From contig VUYV01000403.1 of the NCBI GenBank assembly GCA_008711295.1, positions 513,622-577,621 on the forward strand: a stretch of DNA of 64,000 bases, in the 5' to 3' direction. The DNA comes from Anarhynchus alexandrinus. Its lineage: Eukaryota; Chordata; Aves; Charadriiformes; Charadriidae. The position numbers and the translations under genes are program-made. The notes under the pieces are model-generated. The model worked only from the letters and a program-made list of their open reading frames with translations, ran no database searches and had not been told where the DNA came from. How positions within the stretch are numbered: the stretch's first letter is position 1; each line of letters opens with the position of its first letter. Positions 52,273-64,000 of this stretch are shown here, piece after piece.

Positions 52273-53865
52273 TCTGATTTACTGTGGTGGTTTGCAAGGT
52301 AACGTAAAACAAAATCTGTGAAATATCTTCAGTTTGACTCTAAATATTTCTGAATCAGATTTTTGGCAGCCGTTGCCTGGCAAAGAAGCTGCATTGCCAC
52401 TTCTGTATGAAAGATAATTGCAGTCTGCTGTAAAGGTGGGTTTCATATCCCCTAATTTTAGCTACATATGAATTAGGTACCTAGTTTGTTAACCAAGGAA
52501 TTTCCCACTATAATCAGCGAAGAGAAGTAAGTCCTTCCAAAAGACTTCTCCCTCTCAGGGATGGTTGGGACGAGTCATTCTCAGGAAGCACCTCTTTCTC
52601 CCCACCATTTACAGGGAGGGTCCCCTTTCCATTTGGTGTCAGACTTGCTTAGATAGCTTCAGACAGATGAGGGGAATTCCTTCCTCACTGGACCAAGGTA
52701 TCCTGGGGACTGCACCCACAACTTTGTTCAAGTGGGAAATCATCCTAATTAGCAAATACTGCAAAAAAACCCTCACATGAGGCAGAACGTTGACTGACAA
52801 CTATAGCTATTGGTGCCTTCTCAAGCGCTTCCCTCATGCTCTTCATCCATTTTCTGGTTTGGGGTTTTTTGTTTATTTGGCTGTAATGATTTTGCCTTCG
52901 TCATCATGCTATCCTATTGTTGTTTTGGTTGCAGAGGGGTAATGAATTGCTTTGTATTTATTTGAATTCTGAGATTTTCCCAGGATTATAATGGTGTGGA
53001 AGAGGGTGACTCAAAGATCGGGGGTGTTTCTGGTTGGATTTTTTTTTTTTTTGGATGTGAGTTATGCAAACACTTTGGGGAGGAAAGAGGATTGTGATGT
53101 GGCTGATAGAGGAAAGATTTTGCAAGCAGCAGTTTATTGCTTAGGATGCCTGTGGGGACTGCATGGTTATGCAAACTAGTGCCCCAGAGGGGAAACATCC
53201 TGTCATTCCTTTAGCATAACATGTACAGCAGATAGAGTGAGGCATGGCCAACGCTGTCTTAGAGCAGAAAGCTTCCTTAACTACAACTTACAAAGCGTCT
53301 TTTTTTCATTCCCTTTTGTATTATTCTGCCACCAAAGAGGTGGTAAAGTCTCTCTCATCCTGATGGAACAACATAGGAAATGATATGTTTTGCTCTTCTT
53401 GTTACCTTTGATCTTTTGTTGGTTCTTCAGGTTCACTTAAATTGCACATACCAAGATAAAAAAGAATCTGACCTTTCTGAATTGACTTCCTCGCTCTGCT
53501 GTTCTTGCATGGAGGTTGCCTGAGAATGGGTATTTTTCTGTCTGCAGTCTGTAGAGTGGCTCACTGTGTGTTATTAGGTGTCTTGGGAGATTTTGTTATA
53601 TTTTTCTCTTCCTTAAGACTTAAGTCTGCTGATTTAGTCAGCGATGATGGCATGAAAAGTGACTGTTAATACAAGTTTTCCTAAACCTCAGCTTAAATAG
53701 ATTTATTTTAAGCTTTACCAAATAAAATATGTTTCCAAACAATTGTGCGAAAGTGTGTATAGCCTTTTCTGATGGATGCAACGTTTGTACTTGCTGGACC
53801 CGAAGTATCTGCTGTCATACGTGTCTTGGGAACACTGTGTTGAAGGTCTCTCTGACGCATTGCAG

Positions 53866-53994
53866 GACCCTGAGGATGCTGTGCCTGTTGGGCAGAGGAG
53901 AGCCTGGTGCTGGTGCATGTGCTTCGGATTGGCCTTTATGCTGGCTGGTGTGATCCTGGGTGGTGCCTATCTGTACAAATATTTTGCATTCCAG
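53866..53994 (+). CDS. ITM2B: ITM2B coding exon 2 (transmembrane segment)
   Basis: This 129-nt exon encodes 43 residues (34-76). It starts DPEDAVPVGQRRAWCWCMCF and continues GLAFMLAGVILGGAYLYKYF-AFQ. The hydrophobic stretch of about residues 53-75 is the single signal-anchor. The RR before it and acidic residues near the start fit type II topology. Cys48, Cys50 and Cys52 at the cytosolic edge are plausible acylation sites (inference). The acceptor is attgcag (ag at 53864-53865), the donor is gtaagc (53995), and both ends are phase 0. Confidence 0.97.
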
Positions 53995-54839
53995 GTAAGC
54001 CAAATACATGTTCTTATGGGAGGGTTGCATTTTTCTCCATTACGCTTTATGTTTAGAAGAGGGAAGAGCAGCAACAGGCTAAACCACATAGCTTTGCTGC
54101 TCCCGTTTTTATCTTTCTAAATCTTCAGCTTTTCTAAAGGCAAAGTGTATGGCCTGCCCTGAACTTACCTATCGGCAGAGGAGGGCGGGAGCGAAGCTGG
54201 CAAATAAAAGGGAGCAACGCTTTTGAAAACCTTACTTTGCAGAGAAAGGATTATATCTAAGTAGGACTTGGGTTTAGGAACACCAGCGGTGCCCCAGATT
54301 TTCACCTGCCGGCTCTCCTGTTCAGCAGTGCTGAGTGCTGGAGGTAGGTGAACCCCTTGAAAGCCTCCGTGTTTGACCCCAGGTTTCCTAGAGGCATACG
54401 GTACTGCTAATGCACAGGAAAGGGGCTGCTTGTCAAAGCAGGGCAGTGGCTCTCCTCCTTCCTAGCTTCCACAGGGATAAGAAAAAGAAGCCCTGCAGGG
54501 GACTTGGGAGAAGCACAGTCAACGTGGTTAAACATGCTCTGTCAAGTCTAATCCACGCCGACAAGATCAGACCTCTGACAAAACGTATTTTCAGTCTTTA
54601 ACAAATGGCACCCCTGCAAGAGGAGCCCTGTGAAGGCAGTGGTGCCAGGGAAGTGGAGCATTTACCTGAAACATGGGAAATCTGAGTTAAATGTTGTGTT
54701 CCTCAGGGGGGAATTGTCACTGGGCAGCAGTGGATGTGCTGGGCCTGTTGCCCAGGAGGTGTGAGCACACCTTCCCTCCTTCAAAAACTGCTGGGGTGCA
54801 AGATTCACAGGGTCAGAAAGGGAGAGTATAACCAAAACA

Positions 54840-54918
54840 TGAATCCCTCTAGCCCACCGGTTAGCGCACATAATTATAAGGCAGAAATTCTGTGTTCCTG
54901 TCCCTGCTACCAGGACTA
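54840..54918 (+). repeat. Possible tRNA-derived SINE fossil
   Basis: An A-box-like tagcccaccgg (54850-54860) followed by ttagcgca, and about 30 bases later a B-box-like tGTTCctgTCC (54893-54903) followed by ctgctac, have the order and spacing of a tRNA-derived SINE head. Ancient amniote SINEs carry the form ctagcccagtggttagagca and, downstream, gttcaagtccctgctct. The likeness is by eye. Confidence 0.4.
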
Positions 54919-55582
54919 TTTCCTTCCCCCCCCCCATTTTAGTAGCTGCTAATGTAGAAGGCAAAGTGATTAAACATGAGAACTTCCAGCTGAACTTGCT
55001 CTAGTCTCTTTGGCTAGCGCCTTAACCTAATTTACAGGGGAGCAGTGGCGTTGCAAACGATGCTTAAACAGCGTAGCGTATCCTGGTGGATTAACGAGCT
55101 CAGAGCAGCTGAAGGCCTGCTGTATTACTAACGCATGTTTCATCCACGCTTAGCACCACAGTGCTCCACCTTTCACCTGCCAGCGAGCTGAAAAATCGAA
55201 AGTGCCCTTTAGTTGAAACCTGTGGTACTTGTTCATGAGTCAGATCTGGGTAGAAGGAAACATTGAGGAATTGAGGTAACATTGCACTGAAGACGTGTTT
55301 CCAACGTAAAACTTTAAAGTGATGGCATGTGCGTATGGATAAGTTGTATGTTTCTAAAACTGTCTGGCCTATAAATTTGGTATATGACTTCCTCTGACTC
55401 AGGGCTTTATTTTACACTTCACTTAGGTAACTGCCATGTGTGCTGTGACAGAAGGACCCAAATTGGTTGTTTTAATTTCTTTTAATGAGCTTTTTGTCTT
55501 TTAAAACTGTTCAAAACAAAAAATAATTTCTTTTAGAAACTGACTTCCAAAACTTGTGAAGCCTTGCAAAACTAAGCAACTT

Positions 55583-55668
55583 CACAGAATAGTTGAGGTT
55601 GGAAGGAAACTCTTGAAGTCGTCTGGTCCAACCCCCTGCTGCAAGCAGGACCAAATTCAGAGTTAGGC
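55583..55668 (-). repeat. CR1 LINE 3' terminal fragment, inverted
   Basis: 'cacagaatagttgaggttgg' aaggaaactcttgaagtcgtctggtccaaccccctgct is the reverse complement of the CR1 terminal 80-90 bases. Only this short 3' end remains. Confidence 0.9.
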
Positions 55669-56097
55669 TTGCTTTTTAAAAGTAATCTGGATGATCAGTT
55701 TCAATGTCTTACATTGTAATTATTGACTGCAGTTAAATCATAGTTTAATAATAATATGCATGTATATAGGTGTAGGAAATTCATTGTCGTTCTAAAAATA
55801 AGTGCCACAGATAATGGATGCAAAATAGAAGGCTAGATTTTAAGAACCTGCTTTTGGGATCCTGTTTTCCTTCACTTCCAGGGAATGACTCCCTCTGGGT
55901 TCAATACAATCAAGGTTTTACCCGTGGCCCTATTGCAGGTAGCAGCTGGCTCCTACTTTGGTGTATGAACCAAATTAAAGGGAAAACATTTCATCTAGTC
56001 TGACAAGTTTTTCTCCACGGTGCTTTGAGAATATTAGTTTTAAACTTCTAACAAGGCTACTGATGTTTTTTGTGGCTGTGTTGTTTACTGTTTTTAG

Positions 56098-56304
56098 CAG
56101 GGTGGTGTGTATTTCTGTGGAATAAAGTACATTGAAGACGGCTTAAGTTTACCTGAGGCCGGGGCAGAGGCTCAGAGTGCTCGCTACCACACGATTGAGC
56201 AAAACATTCAGATCCTGGAGGAGGAAGATGTCGAGTTTATCAGCGTGCCAGTCCCTGAATTTGCTGATAGCGATCCTGCTGATATCGTCCATGACTTCCA
56301 CCGG
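56098..56304 (+). CDS. ITM2B: ITM2B coding exon 3 (stem and start of BRICHOS)
   Basis: This 207-nt exon encodes 69 residues (77-145), QGGVYFCGIKYIEDGLSLPE ... VEFISVPVPEFADSDPADIV HDFHR. It holds luminal Cys83 and the linker, and opens the BRICHOS domain at about EFADSDP. The start assumes the first AG of a TAGCAG tandem acceptor (ag at 56096-56097). Using the second AG would start at 56101 and drop one Gln. The QQGG form agrees with my recollection of the chicken protein. The donor is gtaaga (56305). Confidence 0.95.
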
Positions 56305-58446
<2,142 letters not shown>

Positions 58447-60183
58447 TAATTTCTTCTTAAGACAGGGAAAAATGAGAATTTTTTTCTTTTTCTTTTTTTT
58501 TTTTTTCCAGAACGCTGACATTCACATAAGGTGCACATGTGAGAAAGTTAGCTGACCACTAGAGATCTTTGTGAAGAGAGAAAAAAATCTAAAACCTTCC
58601 TAATTAACTGTGATCATAAGAGGAATTATTAATTCAGAGGGAAACAAACAAACCTGATTTCATTCTTCGATGCTACAAATTGGATTGACAAAATTGTGTA
58701 GATGTGGTGTATGGTGTACCTAGACTCTTCAATAGTAGTCTATGTGTTTTTTAATTTATAATCCATTGTGACTAAGGCATGTATGCGCTGAACTAAGACT
58801 GGTTAGCTGAGGGGCTTAAAGTAGATATACTGGGAAATCCTTTTAACGTGGGCATTGCTTAAAGCACAGGTGCCTAGGGTCACCCCCTGCTTTGAACTGA
58901 TCCAGTGGCTTGTGGGTGATGTACGTGAGGTGTGTTGGATCCGCTCTGCGTGCTCAGGGAGATTAGATGTGGCACTGGGTGTGACGGACTAGCACTGGAT
59001 GTGAGTTCACGAGGCTTCCAGCAGCCTTTAGATGGATCTTCCTGTTTCCAGGGGGGGGTTGTAGGAGTGGTCAAAATTTGGATCGTATGATTAGCAAAGC
59101 CCATTTAAGCAAGAGGGGGTTTGCTATAGCCAGATTCCTTGTTCTGCGAGCACCAGGTCTTCAGAAAAAGATTTGTTGCCTTTAAAAACAAAGACCGTGG
59201 AAAGGACTGAGATACCATAATCGCTGAACAACCGAACGTGAGTTTTCAGTATAATGTTGTGGGAGCTCCTAATCGCTTCCCAGCAGGGTTTGATAATTGA
59301 ACACTGCCGCCTGCCTGTCCTGTGGTGCTGGTGCTGGCTGGCTTGTCGCCACCATGGGGACATGCTGTTCCTGTTAGTAGTAGTAACTGGGTGAAACGAA
59401 ATGGCCTGTGAAATTGAGGAGGCCAAAGTAGATGATCTAATGGCATCTCTTACTAATTTAATAAGAATCATCTTTAACTCTTATATCTGTATGCTTTTAA
59501 TGCAAGTTTAAACCGTATTTAGCTTTGTTCTCAGCCTTCTGGTTTCTTTACAAAACAGCAGAACAGTCTGGGTGGGGAAGAGAGCTGATAAGCTAACTTG
59601 TCTAAGCTTTGGGGAGAGTGGTTTAAATTTTATTTTACTGGGCTTTTGTAACTTTAGAATTGTTAATATCATCTTTGGGTTTGCATGTCATGGGCACTGA
59701 ATGTGACCATAATCCTCTAACTGCCACCACAGAGCTAGGGTACCACTCTGAGCATTATTGACTATCTACTTACCTATTCATCTTACGTTAAAAGTATTAC
59801 TTTTATATCTTTGAGTTTACAAATGCTGAAAAAGTCAGAGCATTTGAAATCTGAAATCCTTTCTGCAGACATAATTTTTTAGCAGAAATAACACCTTACT
59901 GTTACCACATGGGCTGGCTGTGAGGACTCAGGCAGCTGAGATGTTGCAACTCACTCAGACATCTTCCTGTCTCTGCTGTGGGACACCACGGCGCACATGA
60001 ACCTCTGCTCTCCCAGGACAGTCCCACTCACTCAGCCACATGGGGGACTTACTCCAACTATATACTTGGTATATAGACATCATTGGGATAAAAAATGAAC
60101 CCGACTGAGGACATTTTCTCACAGCAGATAAACCAAAAGCAGGTTGAATGAGAGAGCTAACCTTGTTACTTATAGTCCTTAAA

Positions 60184-60765
60184 AAGGGAGGCGATTCTTC
60201 CCCTCTTCTCTGCTCTGGTGAGACCCCACCTGGAGTACTGCATCCAGCTCTGGAGCCCCCAAGATAAGAAGGACATGGACCTGTTGGAGCAGGTCCAGAG
60301 GAGAGCCATGAAGATGATCAGAGGGCTGGAGCACCTGCCCTATAAGGACAGACTGAGAGAGTTGGGGTTGTTCAGCCTGGAGAAGAGAAGGCTCCAGGGA
60401 GACCTTATTGCGGCCTTCCAGTACCTAAAGGGGGCCTACAGGAAAGCTGGGGAGGGACTTTTTACAAGGGCATGTAGTGACAGGACAAGGGGGAATGGCT
60501 TCAAACTGGAAGAGGGCAGGTTTAGATGAGTTATTAGGAAGAAATTTTTCACTATGAGGGTGGTAAGGCACTGGAACAGGTTGCCCAGAGAAGTTGTTGA
60601 GTCCCCATCCCTGGAGGTGTTTAANTTGTGTAAGGCCAGGCTGGATGTGGCTTTGAGCAACCTGGTCTAGTGGGAGGTGTCTCTGCCTATGGCAGGGGGG
60701 TTGGAACTCGATGATCTTTAAGGTCCCTTCCAATCCAAACCATTCTATGATTCTATGATTCTATC
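60184..60765 (+). repeat. CR1 LINE 3' end, well preserved
   Basis: About 580 bases run from 'gggaggcgattcttcccctc' to the terminal (ATTCTATG)n at 60745-60765. The reading frame gives a reverse transcriptase C-terminal region, [20 protein letters not shown] ... [32 protein letters not shown]. It is interrupted by a TGA at 60527-60529, after which the same frame resumes with [18 protein letters not shown]. One undetermined base lies at 60625. The copy is 5'-truncated, has an intact tail, and is inactive. It is the least diverged CR1 in the window. Confidence 0.96.
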
Positions 60766-61689
60766 TTTCAAACAAGGCTTTGGAATTAGGACTCCAGGAA
60801 CCATTTTAGCCATTTCTGAGTGATTCGTGTATATAAATAAATTTCTTGTGAAAAATCACTTCACAAGTAAGTTCTCCGCTGCTTTTTTTGCTGCCTATTT
60901 TGAGACTGGCTATTAAACCACACTTTCTTTTCCTGTACATAAGGATGAGGTGGTGTCTGTAAAACTCAGTGACCCCGTGTTTTTTTACTTTGTGTATGTT
61001 GTTTTGTTTCCATTTTTAGTTCCCGCAAATTCCACTATTAAAATCTGTTAATTTCCTAGTTTGTCATTAGTACTAAATCAAGTATGCTTGGTTTACAAGT
61101 AAGAGGATAACCAGGCATCGTGCATTTAATTGAAAATCTTTGCAAAAGCGAACTATTTTGATCGTTGTCCCCAACAGTGAGTGCCCTAATTTTATGAGAC
61201 ATCTGTTTAATTCTCATTGTAGTAACAAAAAGCTGTGGGCATTTGATGTCTCAGAAGATCAGGCTAAATGTTTTGTAACTGAAATTTGGGAAACTATTCT
61301 GCAGATGCACGAAGTGAGTAAATTTCTGTTCACTGTGCTGCAGTCACACTGATTGCACAAGGAAAAAAATGTATGAAATTAAAGTGCTCATTTCATTAAA
61401 ATGAGCTCTGAATACATGCAGAGGGCTTTTTATGAAAATGGAGGTGCTCTGGGCTGTTGTGGTTTTTTTGTTTTTTTTTTTTTAAAAAAGCCATAATTTT
61501 AGCCTAAAGAACCACATTTCTAAATATCGATAGAGTTTGCTTAAATATGCGGACAGTGAAAGGCCTCCTTTCCTTGGGAAGCAAGGCTGAAACCCAGTTA
61601 TATTTGTTGATCCACCTCGTTCTCGCTGTTGAGCCAAGTGGCCAATTTTAACCATATGCGATGCACAGGATGTCTCAAAGACAATGACA

Positions 61690-61940
61690 TTTGTGGCTGT
61701 CCTACGGGTAATTGCTCCTGCAGCAGCCGAGGGGAGGAGATTCCTGCACTGAGCTCCCCCTCCTCTTGTGCCCCCCGGGAGGGCTGAGAGGGACAGATTC
61801 AGGGAGGGGGAGTCCATGAGGTCCTGCGGTTTGGAGGGCACGGGCCCAGGAGAGTCACCACTGCCCACCCTGCGGGTGCCCTGCACTGCTGCTTTGCCCT
61901 GAGGCTCCCTCAGGGGGCTCTCCTGAAATTCGAGAGACCA
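61690..61940. other. GC-rich patch in ITM2B intron 4
   Basis: About 250 bases are clearly richer in G and C than the surrounding intron, with a few CG dinucleotides and C/G runs such as tgccccccgggag. No coding similarity or repeat family was recognised. It may be an old repeat or a local regulatory patch. Confidence 0.35.
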
Positions 61941-63210
61941 GGGGTTAAGATACAACAATTTACAGCGATTTAATTACCAAATAATGAGTGGGATAATTTG
62001 GGAGTGTGAAGTCTTTCAAGCTCTTATTTAAAAAAAAAAAAAAAAATTGCTGTTGTTTTCCTCATAGTATGTGCTGAAGAAAATTTTCATAATTTAAAGT
62101 GAATTTAATACAGTCTTTTCTTTCTTTACTGAAAAGAATAGTGTTTAGTCAGCTTCTTCTCAACGTGTCACTTGGACTAAAAAGATGGTCTTGTTTTGCA
62201 ATGGAAATTTCAAGTTGTTTATTGTCAATAAAAATATAGAGATCTTCCACCACAGAAGCTGAATTTGTTTCCATAATAAGTGATCATTTTATTTTTAGAA
62301 AGCAGGCAGCACCTCCTCTACTGCCATAAATAAGAATCACACTAACAGGATTTCTTAAATAAAGTGATATTTCAAAAAAGTTGATGATTATTTACCAGTG
62401 GCAGTATTAGGAAATCGACTGATCGCTGAGTATGTGCATCTTCAGATGTGTGCACAGAGCTGGATTCCTCCATAACTTCAGCTGTGGCAAAATAACACTG
62501 AAGGGATTAGAAAAGGCTTGGGAAGCCTTTGCGCGTTGTCCTGGCTCTTCCCTTTTCCAGTGTATTGCCTTAAAACACCGGATAGACCGCCATGGCTTTC
62601 GAATACCTTTCCGTTTAAACAATTGTGGGAGTCACCATAATAACTTAACGGGGTTAGATGGTCTCGTCTTGTGTTTGGCTTGAGCTGTGACCCACACTGT
62701 GAATATGTTCAGAGCTTCCCAAACCCAGTGGACTGCAGCTGGAGTATACCACAGCTGGCGTGCTTCATCAGCAGGAGTGTGTAGAGCATGCTCCATGTAG
62801 TGCACGCTTCTGCCAGCTCCTATTTGGGAATAGTTTCCACCGAGGTCTGTTGGGTTGTTAATTAAGTGAAAACTTTGGATGAGAAGCGCGGGACTGATCC
62901 ATAGCATTGGGTGCTCCTGGAGGGAAATGTTTCTTCTCTGCTGAAAACTGACGTTACTGTAGCAGGAGGGCGGTGGGCATATGCATCAGTAGAAGTTTTG
63001 TGACCTTTTTGAATATAATTGTTATGTATTTCTGCAGTGCAGTTGTGTTTACACATTTAGAATAAAATTCTGTGAGTAATACATATTTTGAAAGAATTCA
63101 AAGAAGATATGTCACCGCCGTATTAAAGAAACACAGTGCAAAGTGTTTCTCGTGTACTTAGACCACGAAGAGATGGCTTTTGACAGAGCTGTTGTATTTT
63201 TGTTCAACAG

Positions 63211-63361
63211 GCTGGAACATATTTGCCTCAGTCCTATTTGATTCATGAACAGATGATTGTTACTGATCGCATTGAAAATGTGGATCAGCTGGGATTCTTT
63301 ATTTACCGCCTCTGCCGTGGCAAGGAAACCTATAAACTACAGCGCAAAGAAGCCATGAAAG
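63211..63361 (+). CDS. ITM2B: ITM2B coding exon 5 (end of BRICHOS)
   Basis: This 151-nt exon encodes residues 183-232 plus one base of Gly233: AGTYLPQSYLIHEQMIVTDR, IENVDQLGFFIYRLCRGKET, YKLQRKEAMK. Cys217 in YRLC is the second BRICHOS cysteine, 59 residues after Cys158, the same spacing as in the human protein. The acceptor is ttcaacag (ag at 63209-63210) and the donor is gtaaat (63362). The furin site and released peptide are expected in the next exon, not present here. Confidence 0.97.
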
Positions 63362-63418
63362 GTAAATGTTCCTCCTGCGATCTTTTGTGTTGGCAGAAAG
63401 TTCATGCCGCTTGAGTTC

Positions 63419-63424
63419 AATAAA
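63419..63424 (+). terminator. Candidate intronic polyadenylation signal
   Basis: A canonical AATAAA lies four bases past the stop (63412-63414) that ends the exon 5 read-through frame, followed at 63428-63446 by the U/GU-rich cttgattgtgttg. Hexamer plus GU-rich downstream element is the usual layout of a poly(A) site. Whether it is used is unknown. Confidence 0.4.
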
Positions 63425-63597
63425 TGGGCTTGATTGTGTTGAAAGGTATGACTCTGGGGTTTGCTTATTGCCATAACCGCCTCTGTGGGCTCAAGTACGT
63501 CTGATATTTTCTGTGTAGGTATGGAAATAAGTCATTTTATTGCGCAAAAGTGCTCAAGGCCCCGGTGAGCTACGAGCTGTGAGAAGGGGGGGGTAGG

Positions 63598-63616
63598 GTG
63601 TGTGTGTGTGTGTGTG
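63598..63616. repeat. (GT)n microsatellite
   Basis: A short, nearly perfect GT dinucleotide run inside ITM2B intron 5. Confidence 0.85.
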
Positions 63617-64000
63617 CGCATGGGTATGTTTTCTGGGGTTCAGGCTCTCATTGATGCTTTTGTTTAATCTTGTTTCTTGATCCACCCCCCCCTCCCCCAA
63701 AACCAAAACCCCTTTTAATATATGAGAAGCCGTAGCCTTGTAGTCCAAATACAGAATTGCAGGTTCTTCTTGTCATTAAAGCCATTTATAAATTAGTCCA
63801 CGTCTTCCTATTTGCATCAGTGAAATGTGAGAAAGAGTCGTCTTCACAGGAGAACTGTAGTGCTTGGTACTCCTTCATGGAAAATGTTTGAAAAACATCG
63901 TTTGGAAGAGTCTTGACAAGATACTAAACACTGCCTTAAAATTTTCACTCAGATTTTACTCAGACTTGCTTCTTTTTATTGTTTTGTTTGTTTTTTTTTT

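Larger units (their letters stand above)
36635..53865 (+). other. ITM2B: ITM2B intron 1
   Basis: A long first intron of 17.2 kb. The first 600 bases belong to the CpG island. The rest holds TA/TG-rich simple tracts (40803-40870, 43632-43721, 49058-49085), a degraded CR1 (44500-45215), two minus-strand CR1 tails (46498-46712, 52132-52272), some fossil SINE/LINE tails and a local repeat at 49360-49420. No coding exon was recognised, apart from the in-frame extension just before exon 2 described separately. Confidence 0.85.
53995..56097 (+). other. ITM2B: ITM2B intron 2
   Basis: A 2.1-kb intron with a tRNA-derived SINE-like fossil (54840-54918), a short C run (54928-54937) and an inverted CR1 tail (55583-55668). 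Read-through from exon 2 stays open to a stop at about 54118 but shows no conserved protein. Confidence 0.85.
63362..64000 (+). other. ITM2B: ITM2B intron 5 (5' part only)
   Basis: The first 639 bases of the last intron. They contain an AATAAA hexamer at 63419-63424 just after an in-frame stop, a (GT)n at 63598-63616, a C run at 63684-63695 and a terminal poly-T. The window ends before exon 6. Confidence 0.85.

Noticed and set aside
60425..60733. Minus-strand open frames across the CR1 copy
   Set aside because: They are antisense to the CR1 reverse transcriptase frame and carry no independent signal.

Overview
This is a vertebrate nuclear window, almost certainly avian. It carries two split genes that lie next to each other on human 13q14 as well (established synteny: SUCLA2-NUDT15-MED4-ITM2B-RB1). 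The only recognisable interspersed repeats of any age class are CR1-type LINE pieces, including one with the ATTCTATG-type tail. The ITM2B peptide also looks bird-like. I cannot name the species.

Layout. Positions 1-8215 hold the minus-strand MED4 gene, with six of the expected seven coding exons. Its first exon sits in a GC-rich CpG island (about 7760-8420), and the terminal exon is not seen, presumably lying left of position 1. Positions about 8450-35800 are a gene-poor interval of about 27 kb between two divergent promoters. It holds a CR1 fragment flanked by a direct repeat and one N (about 26708-26945) and a 310-bp pure pyrimidine pentanucleotide array (29402-29716). Positions about 35840-37260 are a second CpG island with ITM2B exon 1. 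Positions 36536-63361 hold the plus-strand ITM2B gene, with five coding exons in the window; the sixth lies right of position 64000. ITM2B introns contain several CR1 copies of different ages, ancient SINE/LINE-tail fossils, and AT/GT microsatellites.

All exon joins given here keep the reading frame, have GT..AG borders, and give peptides colinear with the known families. MED4 is read to residue 209 and ITM2B to residue 232. The two genes have unrelated jobs. MED4 is a nuclear Mediator subunit. ITM2B is a type II membrane protein with a BRICHOS domain whose C-terminal peptide is released by furin.

I found no new multi-gene system. The most interesting leads concern ITM2B transcript diversity. 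Exon 5 reads through its donor into a 17-residue tail, and the stop is followed four bases later by AATAAA (63361-63424), a candidate intronic polyadenylation isoform that would lack the furin site and released peptide. There is a NAGNAG tandem acceptor at exon 3, an in-frame alternative N-terminus running into exon 2, and a cryptic 20-nt exon in intron 4. A 38-bp hairpin that appears to be inserted in an old CR1 and the pentanucleotide array are also worth checking.
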